DNA from: Amycolatopsis sacchari
Lineage (GTDB): Bacteria > Actinomycetota > Actinomycetes > Mycobacteriales > Pseudonocardiaceae
DNA length: 64,000 nucleotides
NCBI RefSeq assembly: GCF_900114035.1
Contig: NZ_FORP01000025.1
Coordinates: 34,004 to 98,003 of the forward strand
Direction: 5' to 3'
Shown: positions 52,001-63,598 of the stretch, one piece after another
Layout: every line of letters starts with the position of its first letter
How positions within the stretch are numbered: the stretch's first letter is position 1
Translations under genes and position numbers: made by a program
The notes under the pieces: model-generated
Databases searched by the model: none
Told to the model about the DNA's origin: nothing
What the model saw: the letters and a program-made list of their open reading frames with translations, nothing else

Positions 52001-52195
52001 GGACTGCAATGCGTTGACCGCGTCGGCGGGCGGTTCGGCACCCCACAGCCCGTCGACGAGCGACTCCGGGCTGACCGGGTGGTTGGCGTCGAGCGCGAGC
52101 CTGGCCAGGAGCATGCGCAGACGGGCGCCGCCGACCTCGATCGACGCCCCGTCGTCCCCCCGGACCCGCAACGGGCCGAGCACATCCACGCGCAC
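49067..52195 (-). CDS. AfsR/SARP-type regulator with NB-ARC and TPR domains
   Basis: This 1042-residue protein has an OmpR-like DNA-binding domain (about 1-90, VDVLGPLRVRGDDG), a BTAD helical domain (about 95-245) and FVGRERELDLL (about 260). An NB-ARC/STAND ATPase follows, with Walker A GPGGAGKTR (about 284-292) and LLVLDNCEHV, and then about 500 residues of TPR-like helices. The layout is that of AfsR-like activators of secondary metabolism. No biosynthetic core is in view; the nearest potential target is the convergent drrAB pair. The start is GTG. Confidence 0.9.
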   Translation of the reverse strand: MRVDVLGPLRVRGDDGASIEVGGARLRMLLARLALDANHPVSPESLVDGLWGAEPPADAVNALQSLVSRLRRALGDSARLSSTAGGYVLKVEEVDAARFEELATRGRHELAAGNHAAAATTLTEALALWRGEALSDVLDAPFAQAPAARLDELRASAREDRFEAELELGHHADVLADLETAGAEHPLRERLAGLRMRALYAAGRQSDALAVYEHTRALLADELGVDPSAELRQVHLAVLRGELATPRPVNDNLPVRLTSFVGRERELDLLARSLASARLVTLAGPGGAGKTRLATETAVRHPDAERGRVWFVALAAVRDPGDVISAVLAALRSLDMRVLNTPPSLHVMEPLDRVTDLIGSAGGLLVLDNCEHVVGAAAELAHELLTRLPNLRILATSREPLAITGELLCQLGPLEVPEAMRLFTERAASVRPGFALDETTTEPVREICRRLDGMPLALELAAARLRSMTVDQIARRLDDRFRLLTSGSRIALPRQRTLRAVVEWSWDLLEKPERVLARRLSVFPGGATTSAAEEICADELLPREDVLYVLGSLVEKSIVDAVEGDEPRYRMLETLRVYGEERLDEAGERELVARRFADHYLRIAEEHEPLLRTADQLRAIRVFEAEHDNMLTALRRAIDTGDPETAYRFTAALCWYWVVRGLGEQPGAFMGDVLAFGDRLPEDVRAAFEVLAALVKAAPMIEDMPQLRSLVDEYARTEAWRRFPALALAVPMLVFLARDWELAERELRRALELPDPWARAAARWVQGFVLDDAGDLDGSERVREQALEGFRELGDRWGVAMTIGMQASAHSLRGRHAEAIAGYRHGLALARELASAEDTVQQQSRLANELYRSGDVEGAWREIREAQQLADELGQLEHRAIVRFTLMDLARRDGDFAQAREVLEWVTGAAERLPFPMAMAEEWVSLLSASLAVSEGDAAAAREALPTAVRTSTRRQDMPDVAAAAQVGARLLALEGKAERAAWALGVTKVVRGAFDDGDPELRALVAELKAVLGAGFESAFRAGAELGKEDAIEALRREFCG

Positions 52196-52244
52196 GGTTC
52201 CAGCTTCCCAGATTCCCCCGAACGATTTACCTCCGACAACGCGA

Positions 52245-52272
52245 ACGCCCCCAGGGAGTTCCCTGGGGGCGT
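52245..52272 (-). terminator. terminator of clpC
   Basis: ACGCCCCCAGGGA and TCCCTGGGGGCGT pair perfectly around a 2-base centre, 20 bases past the clpC stop on the minus strand. It also insulates the AfsR-like gene, which starts 50 bases further on. Confidence 0.8.
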
Positions 52273-52292
52273 CCGCTACGGCCTACCGGTCG

Positions 52293-54845
<2,553 letters not shown>

Positions 54846-55075
54846 TCCCACTCCCTCGACTGCTGCGCCGGCGGTGAGCCTCCATCCCGCGTTGGCGATG
54901 GATTCAGCACCGTGAGTCCACTGTAGTAGCCGACAGCTTCCACCGGGCTACCACTGGGGCGAATCAGGTCACAGAAGTCAGTACGCCGACCTTCGCCGGC
55001 CTCGCGTTTTCGCTGCTTACTGACGTTCTTTCCAACGCGTGGCCCCCGCCGGGGATTCCGCCGGCGGCCTTTGTC

Positions 55076-55090
55076 CGCTCACCGCGAACA
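55076..55090. promoter_or_regulatory. possible ClgR-like site upstream of clpC
   Basis: CGCTCACCGCGAACA resembles the corynebacterial ClgR motif (CGCnnnnnGCG core). It lies 230 bases before clpC and just before the FhuF-type gene promoter. It is weak: one of the conserved positions differs. Confidence 0.2.
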
Positions 55091-55129
55091 GACGCCGGAT
55101 ACCCCGGTGGCGCCTCCCCCAAAAGCCGG

Positions 55130-55148
55130 TAAGGTAAGGCAGACCTAA
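55130..55148. promoter_or_regulatory. iron box (IdeR/DmdR type)
   Basis: TAAGGTAAGGCAGACCTAA matches the actinobacterial iron-box consensus TTAGGTTAGGCTAACCTAA at 15 of 19 positions. It ends 7 bases before the FhuF-type gene start, so an iron-loaded repressor would block its promoter. Confidence 0.8.
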
Positions 55149-55155
55149 CACCCGG

Positions 55156-55971
55156 ATGGAGCAGCGGGAGGCCGTGATCGACACCGTGCGACGGCACCCC
55201 GCCGTGCCCGGCCTCGCCGACTCCGTCACCAGGGTGGCGCCGCTCCAGCGGCGCACCGAATTCCGCCCCGACCTGCCCGGGGACGGCGAGTGGCAGCGCT
55301 GCGCGGACCTGCTGGCGGACCCCGCGCGGTTCGCGGCGTGGCGCAGAGCCCTCGCCGGGTGGCTGCGGGCGCGGTTCGGAGAAGCACCCGGAAGGACCAC
55401 GGCCGGTTACGTCATGTCGTGGTACCTGCACGTGCCCGCCTACACCGCGGCGCTGCTGCTGCACCACGAACGGAGGGTGCCGCTGCTCCGGCCGGAGGAG
55501 CTGGCCTTCCGGCTGGGCGGCGACCGGCCGCACCCGGAGGGGATCGCCGTACTCGGGAGCGAGTTCTACTGCCTGCCAGCCGACCCCGCGGCGGGCTGCC
55601 CCGACGCGACCGTCGTCAGGGACGAACGGGCACTGGCCGCCGCGCTGCGCGCCCGCTACACCGGACACGCCGCCCGGTTCGTCGCCGCCTACGCACCGGT
55701 GAGCCGGCTCGGCCGCCGCATGCTGTGGGCCGCGGCGACGGACGCGCTCGACAACGCCCTGTGGTGGGCCGGGCGCCAGGGCGGGGACGAAGGCGCCGGG
55801 GTCGCCGACGCGGCACTGGTGCTCGACGCCCGCTACCCGCCCCTCACGGCCGCGTCGGCACTGCGGCTGGAAGGCCGGTGCTGGACCCGCCGCCGGGAGA
55901 GCTGCTGCTTCTCCTACCTCCTGCCCGGCGAGGCGGAGTGCGCCGAATGCCCGCGCCTGCGCGCGAAGTGA
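55156..55971 (+). CDS. FhuF-type 2Fe-2S ferric-siderophore reductase
   Basis: This 271-residue protein has the C-terminal CCx10Cx2C cluster motif (C250, C251, C262, C265), the signature of FhuF-like iron-siderophore reductases, and the preceding helical fold with Trp/Tyr-rich SWYLHVPAYTAALLL. It reduces Fe(III)-siderophores in the cytosol and releases iron. The iron box directly ahead supports iron-repressed expression. The ATG 55156 has no good ribosome site, so a leaderless transcript is possible. It stands alone between clpC and lsr2. Confidence 0.82.
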   Translation: MEQREAVIDTVRRHPAVPGLADSVTRVAPLQRRTEFRPDLPGDGEWQRCADLLADPARFAAWRRALAGWLRARFGEAPGRTTAGYVMSWYLHVPAYTAALLLHHERRVPLLRPEELAFRLGGDRPHPEGIAVLGSEFYCLPADPAAGCPDATVVRDERALAAALRARYTGHAARFVAAYAPVSRLGRRMLWAAATDALDNALWWAGRQGGDEGAGVADAALVLDARYPPLTAASALRLEGRCWTRRRESCCFSYLLPGEAECAECPRLRAK

Positions 55972-56225
55972 TCTTGACCACTACACCCCGGGAGCGCGTC
56001 CGGTAAATGCGCACAGGGCAAATGTGCCATCGGGCCCCTGCGCGTACCGCCACGGAGTCCGCGCGGGGAATCGATTGCTCGTGTTCGGTGATCACACCCG
56101 CAACGCGCAAGTTGCAGTCGCGGATTAGCACGGAACCGAATTCGACCTATTGGACGATGCCGAAGACCGGCCGGACCGGACGCCCCAGAAGCGTAGAACA
56201 GAGTTCAAGAAAGCCGGAGACGTGA
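55972..56225. other. intergenic, lower-GC, no gene supported
   Basis: The region between the FhuF-type gene and the lsr2 terminator is lower in GC, with CAAGTTGCAG and CGGATTAGCACGG stretches. A 72-codon frame at 56007-56225 has no ribosome site or recognisable product. The AT-rich character suits Lsr2 binding. Confidence 0.5.
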
Positions 56226-56259
56226 ACGGGGCCGCCGGGCGTAATCCCGGCGGCCCCGT
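56226..56259 (-). terminator. hairpin after lsr2
   Basis: ACGGGGCCGCCGGG (56226-56239) and CCCGGCGGCCCCGT (56246-56259) form a perfect 14-bp stem 24 bases beyond the lsr2 stop. No U-tract follows. Confidence 0.65.
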
Positions 56260-56282
56260 ACGCGGCTATTGCCCCCGAAGGG

Positions 56283-56627
56283 TCAGTTCTTCTTGTGGTA
56301 GGCCTCGACGACCTCGGACGGGATACGTCCGCGGTCGGAAACCTGGAAGCCGTTCTTGCGCGCCCACGCACGAATGGCCTGGTTCTGCTCGCGGTCCACC
56401 GAAGCGGAGCTGGCCGCGGGCTTCGCCGAGGGACGGCCCGCGCGCTTGCGGCCACCGGCCCTGCGGGCGTGCTCGACGTACTGGGCGAGAGCGTCCCGCA
56501 GCTCCTCCGCGTTTTCACTGGACAGGTCGATCTGGTAGTTGATCCCGTCCAAACCGAACTCGACGGTCTCGTCCGCCTCCGAACCGTCGAGGTCGTCCAC
56601 GAGGGAGACCAGCACCTTCTGTGCCAT
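56283..56627 (-). CDS. lsr2: nucleoid-associated protein Lsr2
   Basis: This 114-residue protein has an N-terminal dimerisation domain ([20 protein letters not shown] to about 55), a basic linker (about 55-78) and a C-terminal DNA-binding domain with the AT-hook-like RGR (99-101) and the ending VVEAYHKKN. It silences AT-rich, often foreign, DNA in actinobacteria, which makes the low-GC island at 28.1-28.6 kb a likely target. The ATG has AGGAGGAAACTG upstream. Confidence 0.97.
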   Translation of the reverse strand: MAQKVLVSLVDDLDGSEADETVEFGLDGINYQIDLSSENAEELRDALAQYVEHARRAGGRKRAGRPSAKPAASSASVDREQNQAIRAWARKNGFQVSDRGRIPSEVVEAYHKKN

Positions 56628-56668
56628 CAGTTTCCTCCTGTTTTGAACTAGCCGCGAATGTCTTGGGT

Positions 56669-56713
56669 AGGGGCGAGTGCCCCTGTTCGAAGCCATTGAC
56701 TAGGACATTAATA
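56669..56713 (-). promoter_or_regulatory. lsr2 promoter and leader hairpin
   Basis: On the minus strand TATTAA (56713-56708) is a good -10 with TTTGCG 18 bases upstream. The leader that follows contains AGGGGC-GAGT-GCCCCT (56669-56684), a 6-bp hairpin 40 bases before the start codon. Confidence 0.4.
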
Positions 56714-56723
56714 CCCGGAATCA

Positions 56724-56754
56724 GCGCACAACGCAAACTTCGTTTGCATTGCGC
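56724..56754 (-). terminator. possible lysS terminator
   Basis: An inner perfect stem GCAAAC/GTTTGC (56733-56747) is extended by outer GCGCA and TGCGC arms with two mismatches. It starts 23 bases after the lysS stop and lies on the lsr2 -35 region, so the two functions may overlap. Confidence 0.35.
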
Positions 56755-56776
56755 GTCTGTGCGAGCGGGCCGGCAA

Positions 56777-58288
56777 CTATTCCGGACGCACGAGCGGGAA
56801 CAGGATCGTCTCGCGGATACCGAGGCCGGTCAGCGCCATGAGCAACCGGTCGATGCCCATTCCCACACCACCGGATGGGGGCATTCCGTACTCCAGGGCC
56901 CGGAGGAAATCCTCGTCCAGGCTCATGGCCTCGCTATCCCCGGCCGCGGCCAAACGGGACTGTGCGGTCAGCCTTTCCCGCTCCACGACCGGATCGACCA
57001 GCTCGGAGTAGCCCGTGGCCAGCTCGAAACCGCGCACGTAGAGGTCCCACTTCTCGGCCACGCCTGGCCGGCTGCGGTGCTGCCTGGTCAGCGGCGAGGT
57101 CTCGATCGGGAAATCACGCACAAATGTGGGTTCGTGGAGGTGATCCCCGACCAGGTGCTCCCACAGTTCCTCGACCAGCTTGCCGTGCCCCAGTTTCGGG
57201 TCCGGCTCCAGGCCGTGCGCCCGGGCGAAGCCCCGCAGCTCCTCGACCGTGGTGTCGGGCGTGACCTCCTCGCCGAGGGCCTCGGACAACGACCCGTACA
57301 TGGTGAGCGACTTCCATTCACCCGACAGGTCGTAGGGCGTTCCGTCGGCGAGTGTCACTTCGAGGCTGCCGAATACGGCCTGTGCCGCTTCCTGGATCAG
57401 CTCCCGGGTCATCACCGCGTTGGTGTCGTACGTCGCGTACGCCTCGTAGAACTCCAGCATGGCGAATTCGGGCGAATGCGAGGAGTCACTGCCCTCGTTC
57501 CGGAAGTTGCGGTTGATCTCGAAGACCTTCTCGATACCGCCCACCACGCAGCGCTTGAGGTACAGCTCCGGCGCGATGCGCAGGAACAGGTCGATGTCGA
57601 ACGCGTTGGAGTGCGTGACGAACGGCCGGGCCGCGGCGCCACCGTGCTGCGTCTGCAGCATCGGCGTCTCGACCTCGACGAACCCGCGCCGTTCGAAGGA
57701 ATTGCGCAGCGAGCGCACGACACCGGCCCTGGTGCGGACGACGTCACGCGCCTTCGGCCGCAGGATCAGGTCGACGTAACGCTGCCGGATCCGCGTTTCC
57801 TCGGCGAGCTCCTTGTGCGCGACCGGCAACGGGCGCAGCGCTTTCGCCGCCATCTGCCAGCGGTCGGCCATCACGGACAGCTCGCCGCGCCGGGACGTGA
57901 TGACCTCACCGTGCACGAAAACGTGGTCGCCGAGGTCGACCTCCGATTTCCAGTCGGCCAGCGCCTCCTCGCCGACACCGGCGAGGCTGATCATCGCCTG
58001 CAACTCCGTGCCGTCGCCTTCGCGCAGAGTGGCGAAACACAGTTTTCCGGTGTTCCGGATGAACAGCACGCGTCCCGTGACCCCGACGACGTCACCGGTC
58101 GAGGTGTCGGCGGGCAGGTCGGAATACTTCGCCCGGATCTCCGCGAGGGTGTGCGTGCGCGGCACCTCGACGGGATACGGGTCACCACCTTCCGCGATTA
58201 TCCGGTCGCGCTTGGCCCGGCGAACCCGCATCTGTTCCGGCAGGTCTTCTTCGGGCAGGGGGCGCTCGGAAGCGGCGGAATGGGTCAT
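56777..58288 (-). CDS. lysS: lysyl-tRNA synthetase, class II
   Basis: This 503-residue enzyme has an N-terminal OB-fold (about 60-150, [17 protein letters not shown]) and a class II catalytic core: motif 1 around [10 protein letters not shown], motif 2 [14 protein letters not shown] and motif 3 [13 protein letters not shown]. The ATG giving MTHSAASE is chosen; a second ATG lies two codons upstream. It is divergent from the methyltransferase gene. The lsr2-lysS neighbourhood is conserved in mycobacteria. Confidence 0.96.
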   Translation of the reverse strand: MTHSAASERPLPEEDLPEQMRVRRAKRDRIIAEGGDPYPVEVPRTHTLAEIRAKYSDLPADTSTGDVVGVTGRVLFIRNTGKLCFATLREGDGTELQAMISLAGVGEEALADWKSEVDLGDHVFVHGEVITSRRGELSVMADRWQMAAKALRPLPVAHKELAEETRIRQRYVDLILRPKARDVVRTRAGVVRSLRNSFERRGFVEVETPMLQTQHGGAAARPFVTHSNAFDIDLFLRIAPELYLKRCVVGGIEKVFEINRNFRNEGSDSSHSPEFAMLEFYEAYATYDTNAVMTRELIQEAAQAVFGSLEVTLADGTPYDLSGEWKSLTMYGSLSEALGEEVTPDTTVEELRGFARAHGLEPDPKLGHGKLVEELWEHLVGDHLHEPTFVRDFPIETSPLTRQHRSRPGVAEKWDLYVRGFELATGYSELVDPVVERERLTAQSRLAAAGDSEAMSLDEDFLRALEYGMPPSGGVGMGIDRLLMALTGLGIRETILFPLVRPE

Positions 58289-58360
58289 ACGCATAGGGTA
58301 CGAAGCCCGTCCCACGCTGGGCCAACCGGATTACCTTTGCCCGCGAATAGTATCGATCGG

Positions 58361-59113
58361 GTGACCGATCCCACTTCTGCCGCGTACCGGCGGCGCGCCC
58401 GCTCCTTCGGCGCACGGGCGAAGGCCTACGGCGAGCACCGCCCGGACTACCCGCTGCCCGCCCTGCGCTGGGGGCTGCCCGAGGGGGCAGCAAGGGTCCT
58501 GGATCTCGCCGCGGGCACCGGCCGGCTTTCCGAAGGGCTGCTCGCACTGGGCCTGCACGTCGAAGCCGTCGAGCCCGATCCGGAGATGCGCGCCGAGCTG
58601 ACTCGCCGGCTCCCCGGCGTGCCCGCCCACGCCGGGACCGCGGAGGAGATCCCCTTCGGCGACGGCGAGTTCGACGCCGTGCTCGCGGGGCAGGCGTTCC
58701 ACTGGTTCGACCTGGACCGCGCACTGCCCGAGATCGCGCGGGTGCTCCGGCCGGGCGGCACGGTCGTCGCGCTGTGGAACCACGACGACGAATCCGTGCC
58801 GTGGGTCGCGGAATTCGCCCAGTTGTCCCGCACGAACTCCAGCACCCGGTGGCTGTCCCAGCGCCCGGAACTGCCGCCGCACGCCGCGTTCGGTGCCTAC
58901 CAGCGCGAGGAGTTCCCGCACCGGCAGCGCCGCACCGCCGAGACGCTCGTCGAAACGATCGCGACGCACTCGCACCTGCTGACCGCCTCCGAGGAGGAAC
59001 GGGCCGCGACCCTGGAGCGGCTCCGGCGGTTCCTCGCGAAGAACCCGGAAACCGCACAGGGCGAATTCGACCTGCTGATCGTGACGACGGTGCTGAAGGC
59101 GGTGCGCTCTTAG
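58361..59113 (+). CDS. class I SAM-dependent methyltransferase
   Basis: This 250-residue protein has an UbiE-like Methyltransf_11 domain with motif [13 protein letters not shown] (about 44-55), acidic strand [10 protein letters not shown] and motif [25 protein letters not shown]. The substrate is unknown. The start is GTG with no strong ribosome site; it is divergent from lysS across 72 bases and overlaps coaX by 4 bases at its 3' end. Confidence 0.9.
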   Translation: MTDPTSAAYRRRARSFGARAKAYGEHRPDYPLPALRWGLPEGAARVLDLAAGTGRLSEGLLALGLHVEAVEPDPEMRAELTRRLPGVPAHAGTAEEIPFGDGEFDAVLAGQAFHWFDLDRALPEIARVLRPGGTVVALWNHDDESVPWVAEFAQLSRTNSSTRWLSQRPELPPHAAFGAYQREEFPHRQRRTAETLVETIATHSHLLTASEEERAATLERLRRFLAKNPETAQGEFDLLIVTTVLKAVRS

Positions 59114-59880
59114 CGGGCGTACTGCCTTTCGAACACCAGCCGCAGGCCCAGCAACGTCAGGTCCGGCACGTGGTCGGTGATCGTCTCGGACTCGGAGATC
59201 ACGAGCGGCGCCAGGCCGCCCGTCGCGAGCACCGCGACCGGGCCGTCGCCGGACAGCTCCTTCACGATCCGCCGCACGAGCCCGTCGACCTGCCCCGCGA
59301 AGCCGTAGAGGATGCCCGACTGCAGGCATTCCACGGTGTTCTTGCCGATGACCGACCGCGGCGGCACCAGCTCGACCTTCCGCAGCGCCGCGGCCCGGTC
59401 GGCGAGCGCGTCCACCGAGATCTCGATACCCGGCGCGAACGCCCCGCCCAGGAACTCGCCCTTCGACGAGATCGCGTCGACGTTGGTCGACGTGCCGAAG
59501 TCGACCACCACGCACGCCGTCTGGTGCAGGTGGTGCGCGGCGAGCGTGTTCACGAGCCGGTCCGCACCCACCTCACGCGGGTTGTCGACGAGCAACGGCA
59601 CGCCGGTGCGCACGCCCGGCTCCACCACGACCTTCGGCACGCGCCGGTAGTAGCGGGACAGCATCACGCGCAGTTCCCGCAGCACCGCGGGCACGGTGGA
59701 CAGCGCGCTGATACCGGTGACGGCGTCAGCGTGCTCCCCGAGCAACCCGCGCATGGTGAGGGCGAGCTCGTCGGCGGTCATCTGCGCGTCGGTCCGCATC
59801 CGCCAGTTCCCGACCAGTTCGGACCCGTCGTAGAGACCGAGCACGATGTTGGTGTTGCCGACGTCGATCGCCAGCAGCAC
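59110..59880 (-). CDS. coaX: type III pantothenate kinase
   Basis: This 256-residue ASKHA-fold kinase has phosphate loop [11 protein letters not shown] (about 6-16), [14 protein letters not shown] and [11 protein letters not shown] (about 120-130). It phosphorylates pantothenate in CoA synthesis. The GTG directly follows the panD stop codon, completing a pathway operon: DUF2520, panC, panD, coaX. Confidence 0.95.
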   Translation of the reverse strand: MLLAIDVGNTNIVLGLYDGSELVGNWRMRTDAQMTADELALTMRGLLGEHADAVTGISALSTVPAVLRELRVMLSRYYRRVPKVVVEPGVRTGVPLLVDNPREVGADRLVNTLAAHHLHQTACVVVDFGTSTNVDAISSKGEFLGGAFAPGIEISVDALADRAAALRKVELVPPRSVIGKNTVECLQSGILYGFAGQVDGLVRRIVKELSGDGPVAVLATGGLAPLVISESETITDHVPDLTLLGLRLVFERQYAR

Positions 59881-60423
59881 CTAGTTCTCCGCGTGCAGCA
59901 GGGCGTCGAGCTTCGCGGCGTCCACGGTCTCCGCCACCGGGAACGTGGCATCGGGCGAGTGTGGACCGCGACGCGCAGCGTCTCCGTTGAGGGTGGTGGT
60001 GGGCGAGGGGCTGGCCGCCACCGTGCCGCTGATCAGCCCCGAGCCCTCCGGCGCGTACGCCGCGTCCGAACCCTCGTGCTTGATCCGGTTGTCGGCGTCG
60101 ACGAACACGATCCGCGGCCGGAACGACACCGCCTCGGCGGCGTCCATCTGCGCGTAGGACATCAGGATCACCAGGTCACCGGGGTGCACCAGGTGCGCGG
60201 CGGCACCGTTGATGCCGATGACCCCGCTGTCCCGCTCGCCCGCGATCACGTACGTCTCCAGGCGCGCACCGTTCGTGATGTCCACAATGGACACCTGCTC
60301 GCCCGGCAGCAGGTCGGCCGCCTCCATGAGCGTCTCGTCGATGGTCACCGAGCCGACGTAGTGCAGGTCGGCCTGCGTGACCGTCGCCCGATGGATCTTC
60401 GACTTGAGCATCGTGCGGTACAT
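59881..60423 (-). CDS. panD: aspartate 1-decarboxylase with C-terminal extension
   Basis: This 180-residue pyruvoyl enzyme has the self-cleavage site Gly24-Ser25 in HYVGSVTID, Lys9 in [11 protein letters not shown] and Arg54/Thr57/Tyr58 in GARLETYVI. It makes beta-alanine for PanC. Residues up to about 130 match the usual length; about 45 further residues, rich in Ser/Thr/Pro/Ala, are an extension compared with the 139-residue mycobacterial protein. The gene sits 13 bases after panC. Confidence 0.95.
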   Translation of the reverse strand: MYRTMLKSKIHRATVTQADLHYVGSVTIDETLMEAADLLPGEQVSIVDITNGARLETYVIAGERDSGVIGINGAAAHLVHPGDLVILMSYAQMDAAEAVSFRPRIVFVDADNRIKHEGSDAAYAPEGSGLISGTVAASPSPTTTLNGDAARRGPHSPDATFPVAETVDAAKLDALLHAEN

Positions 60424-60436
60424 GTGCCGTTCCCTT

Positions 60437-61318
60437 TCATTCCCCTGCGGCGCCGAGCAGGACGGGCACGTTGTCGATCAGCCGGGTCGTGCCGACCCTC
60501 GCGGCGACCAACAGGCGTGCCTCTCCATCGACGGGCGCGGGACCCAGATCGGTTCCCCTGAGTTCGAGGTAGTCGACGGACACGGCCGGCCGGGCGGCGA
60601 GCGTCTGCCGCGCCATGTCGAGCACGGCTTCCGCGCCCTGGGCCCCGACGTGCGCCCCGGCGGCCAGCGCCGCCGACAGCACGGCGGCGTCGGCACGCTG
60701 CTCCTCGCTGAGGTAGACGTTGCGCGACGACAGCGCCAGCCCGTCGTTCTCGCGGACCGTCGGCACGCCGATGACCCTCGTGGGGAAGTTGAGGTCGCGC
60801 ACCATCCGCTTGATCAGCACCAGCTGCTGGTAGTCCTTCTCGCCGAAGAACGCGTAGTCGGGGCGCACGATGTTGAACAGCTTCGACACCACGGTCAGCA
60901 CCCCGGCGAAATGCCCTGGCCGGGCGGCGCCCTCCAGTTCGTCGCCGAGCGGGCCGGGCTGCACCGTCACGGCGTGGCCCTCGGCGTAGAGGTCGCCCGC
61001 CTTGGGCACGAACGCCAGCTCGACCCCGGCGTCGGTGAGCACCTCCAGGTCGCGGTCGAGCGGGCGCGGGTACGCCTCGAAGTCCTCGCCCTCGCCGAAC
61101 TGCAGCGGGTTCACGAAGATCGAGGCGGCCACGACGGTGTTCGGCAGGCGCTTGGCGCGGCGCAGCAGCTCGCGGTGCCCGGCGTGCAGCGCGCCCATCG
61201 TCGGCACCAGCGCGACCTTGCGGCCGACGGAGTGCAGGGCCGCGCTGACGCGGGCCACGTCGTCGGGCGTCTGGAACGTGTTCAGCTGCCCGCGGGTGAA
61301 CTTCGGGGTGGGGGTCAC
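60437..61318 (-). CDS. panC: pantothenate synthetase
   Basis: This 293-residue HIGH-superfamily ligase joins pantoate and beta-alanine. It has [13 protein letters not shown] (about 39-51), [36 protein letters not shown] and the KMSKS-like SSRNVYLS. The GTG start overlaps the DUF2520 gene stop (GTGA), so the two are translationally coupled. It is followed by panD. Confidence 0.96.
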   Translation of the reverse strand: MTPTPKFTRGQLNTFQTPDDVARVSAALHSVGRKVALVPTMGALHAGHRELLRRAKRLPNTVVAASIFVNPLQFGEGEDFEAYPRPLDRDLEVLTDAGVELAFVPKAGDLYAEGHAVTVQPGPLGDELEGAARPGHFAGVLTVVSKLFNIVRPDYAFFGEKDYQQLVLIKRMVRDLNFPTRVIGVPTVRENDGLALSSRNVYLSEEQRADAAVLSAALAAGAHVGAQGAEAVLDMARQTLAARPAVSVDYLELRGTDLGPAPVDGEARLLVAARVGTTRLIDNVPVLLGAAGE

Positions 61319-62199
61319 GGTTGGGGTCCTTCGAGGAGTTCGGTGATTTCGGCGGCGGCGTCCGCGCCGAGCAGGCCCGCCGCTTCGGCTCGCGCGGCCG
61401 TCCGGCGGGCGAGGGCGGTGTAACAGGGGCGGACCTCCGGCGCTTCCGCGCCCAGCACCGCCAGGTGCTTGCGGACCGTGCCGGCGTCACCTCGGGCGAC
61501 CGGGCCGGTGAGGGCGCGGTCACCGTGGCGCAACGTGTTGTCCAGCGCGGCCGACAGCAGCGGGCCGAGCATCCGCTCGCCGTTCGGGATGCCCGCACCG
61601 GCCAGCAGGTCAAGACAGTCTGCCACCAGTGTCGCGAGGTGGTTCGCGCCGTGCGCGAGCGCCGCGTGGTACAGCGGGCGGGCGGCCTCCGGCACGCGGA
61701 CGGCCTCGCCGCCCATCTCCACGGTCAGCGCCTCGCCGACGTGCCAGGCGACCTCGTCGGACGCCGTGACCCCGACGCTGCACGCGGCCATCCGCTGCAG
61801 GTCCTCCTCGCGCCCGGTGAACGTCATCACCGGGTGCAGCGCGAGTGGGAGGGCACCGGATTCGACGGCGGGAGCCAGCACGTCGAGCCCGTGCGCGCCC
61901 GAGGTGTGGATGACGATCTGCCCGCTGCGCCACGACCCGGTCGCGGCGAGCCCGGCGACCAGACCGGCCAGCTCGTCGTCCGGGACGGCGAGCAGCACCA
62001 GGTCGGCGGCGCCGACCACCTCGTCGGGTGGCAGCAGCGGAACTCCCGGCAGCAGGCGTTCGGCCCGCGCGTGGGAGGCGGCGGAGATCCCGGAGGCGGC
62101 GACGACCGTGTGCCCCGCCCTGGCGAGGGCGGCACCCAGGACGCTGCCGACCCGGCCCGCGGAAACGACGCCGACGGCGAGCCTCGCCGGCCGCGTCAT
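61315..62199 (-). CDS. Rossmann-like DUF2520 protein
   Basis: This 294-residue protein has an NAD(P)-binding Rossmann domain (GVVSAGRVGSVLGAALARAG, about 10-29) and a helical C-terminal DUF2520 domain (HPVMTFTG, LYHAALAHGANHLATLV). It resembles ketopantoate-reductase or 6-phosphogluconate-dehydrogenase folds and opens the panC-panD-coaX operon, as in mycobacteria. It may supply the missing ketopantoate-reductase step, but that is inference. The ATG is clear. Confidence 0.88.
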   Translation of the reverse strand: MTRPARLAVGVVSAGRVGSVLGAALARAGHTVVAASGISAASHARAERLLPGVPLLPPDEVVGAADLVLLAVPDDELAGLVAGLAATGSWRSGQIVIHTSGAHGLDVLAPAVESGALPLALHPVMTFTGREEDLQRMAACSVGVTASDEVAWHVGEALTVEMGGEAVRVPEAARPLYHAALAHGANHLATLVADCLDLLAGAGIPNGERMLGPLLSAALDNTLRHGDRALTGPVARGDAGTVRKHLAVLGAEAPEVRPCYTALARRTAARAEAAGLLGADAAAEITELLEGPQP

Positions 62200-62334
62200 G
62201 GCGTGCCCCGGTGGACGCTCATGGCAACAAAGCTCCTCGATTTCGTTCCAGTCCCGCTCTTCGGTCGCGGGTACCGGACGACGGCGCGAGAGTAGCCCGG
62301 ACGCGGGCGGTTGTTCCGGTGTTGGTGACTAGCT

Positions 62335-63465
62335 TCACCCGTCGGCGTGCTCACCGGCCAGCCGGACGGCCTCGGCCCTGGCCGCGCGCAGCTGCCCGAG
62401 CAGTTCGCCCTCACGACGGCGTGCCTCGGCATTTCCCTTGTGCCGCTTGAGGAAAGCCAGTTCGGTTACGGCGTTCTGGTACTCGGCGACGGCCTTCGCC
62501 GCGCGCCGCCCCGACTGCCGCCGCGCCTGCCTGCGCCACTCCCGGCGGCCGGTCAGGCTCGACAGCAGTTCCACCTCCGACGCCGCGATCCACCGCGCGC
62601 GGACCATGCCCGGCAACGCGGCCTCGACGATCCGCTGCTCACGCCGCCGTTGCAGGATCACGACGAGCACGACCGCGACGAACATCGGCACCATGATCAG
62701 GAAGTAGACGTTGAGGAACGTCTTCGCCCCGCCGAGCGTGGCCGCGCCGTTCCACAACGCGTGCAGGCAGACCGCACCGAGGTACCCGCCCAGCGGCGCG
62801 AGCACCTTCACCGGCCCGCGGGGTGCCCGTGCGGCGACGCCGATGCCGACACCGGTGAGCGCGGTGAACAGCGGGTGCGTGAACGGCGAAAGCACACCCC
62901 GCAGCACGAACGCCGCGATCACGCCGGCGCTGGTGCCGTCGCCGAAGCCGTAGTCGGCGAACGCCCGGCCGAAGTAGTAGATGTTCTCGGTGAAGGCGAA
63001 CCCGGCGGCGGTGAGCCCGGCGTAGACGATGCCGTCGATGATCCCGTCGAACTCCTCGCGGCGGCGCAGCAGCAGGAGCAGCACGAAGGAGCCCTTCGCC
63101 GCCTCCTCGACGAGTGGCGCCGACACGAGCGCGCTGACCCGGCTGCCCCGGCCGTTGCCCAGCAGGAGGTCCCCGACGGTTTCGGCGGTGTTGTTGATGA
63201 GCAGCGCGGTGATCGTCGCGATGCACGCACCCCACACGAAGGCGAGCAGCAGCAGTTTCGCGGGTTCCGGCTCCCAGCGGTCGACCCACAACACGGCGGC
63301 GACCACGACGGCGACCGGTACGAGCGCGGCCGCCACGCCGATCACGACGGCGAGCGGCCCGACGCGGACCGTGGCGAGCGCGAGCAGGGTGAGCCCGCAG
63401 ACCGCGACCAGGACCAGGCCGAGGACGGGCAACAGCACGGTGATCCTGCGGGGTGCCGTCGTCAC
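62335..63465 (-). CDS. PrsW-family intramembrane metalloprotease
   Basis: This 376-residue protein has about eight membrane helices and the PrsW motifs: VDRWEPEP early, PLVEEAAKG (EExxK), FTENIYYF (FxxxE-type), HPLFTALTG and HALWNG. The C-terminal tail of about 90 residues is charged and helical (RRQARRQSGRRAAK). PrsW proteins cleave anti-sigma factors in Bacillus; no such target is adjacent. The GTG at 63465 is chosen because conserved sequence begins just after it. Confidence 0.87.
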   Translation of the reverse strand: MTTAPRRITVLLPVLGLVLVAVCGLTLLALATVRVGPLAVVIGVAAALVPVAVVVAAVLWVDRWEPEPAKLLLLAFVWGACIATITALLINNTAETVGDLLLGNGRGSRVSALVSAPLVEEAAKGSFVLLLLLRRREEFDGIIDGIVYAGLTAAGFAFTENIYYFGRAFADYGFGDGTSAGVIAAFVLRGVLSPFTHPLFTALTGVGIGVAARAPRGPVKVLAPLGGYLGAVCLHALWNGAATLGGAKTFLNVYFLIMVPMFVAVVLVVILQRRREQRIVEAALPGMVRARWIAASEVELLSSLTGRREWRRQARRQSGRRAAKAVAEYQNAVTELAFLKRHKGNAEARRREGELLGQLRAARAEAVRLAGEHADG

Positions 63466-63598
63466 AGCCCGGAACTCTACGGTGACGCGCCGGTGTCGCA
63501 GAAGGGACGGGGTGAGGTCGGCCCCAGCCACCGGCGAATCGTCGGTGGGGCCGGTCGGTTGGTCCCGGGGTGCGCGGCGGGGTGTCCCTATGTGGTTG

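Noticed and set aside
46687..52195. A secondary-metabolite gene cluster suggested by DrrAB and an AfsR-type regulator
   Set aside because: No biosynthetic core gene (PKS, NRPS, terpene, RiPP) is present in the window.
56007..56225. A 72-codon plus-strand frame before lsr2
   Set aside because: No ribosome-binding site or homology that I recognise; the frame ends just at the lsr2 terminator.
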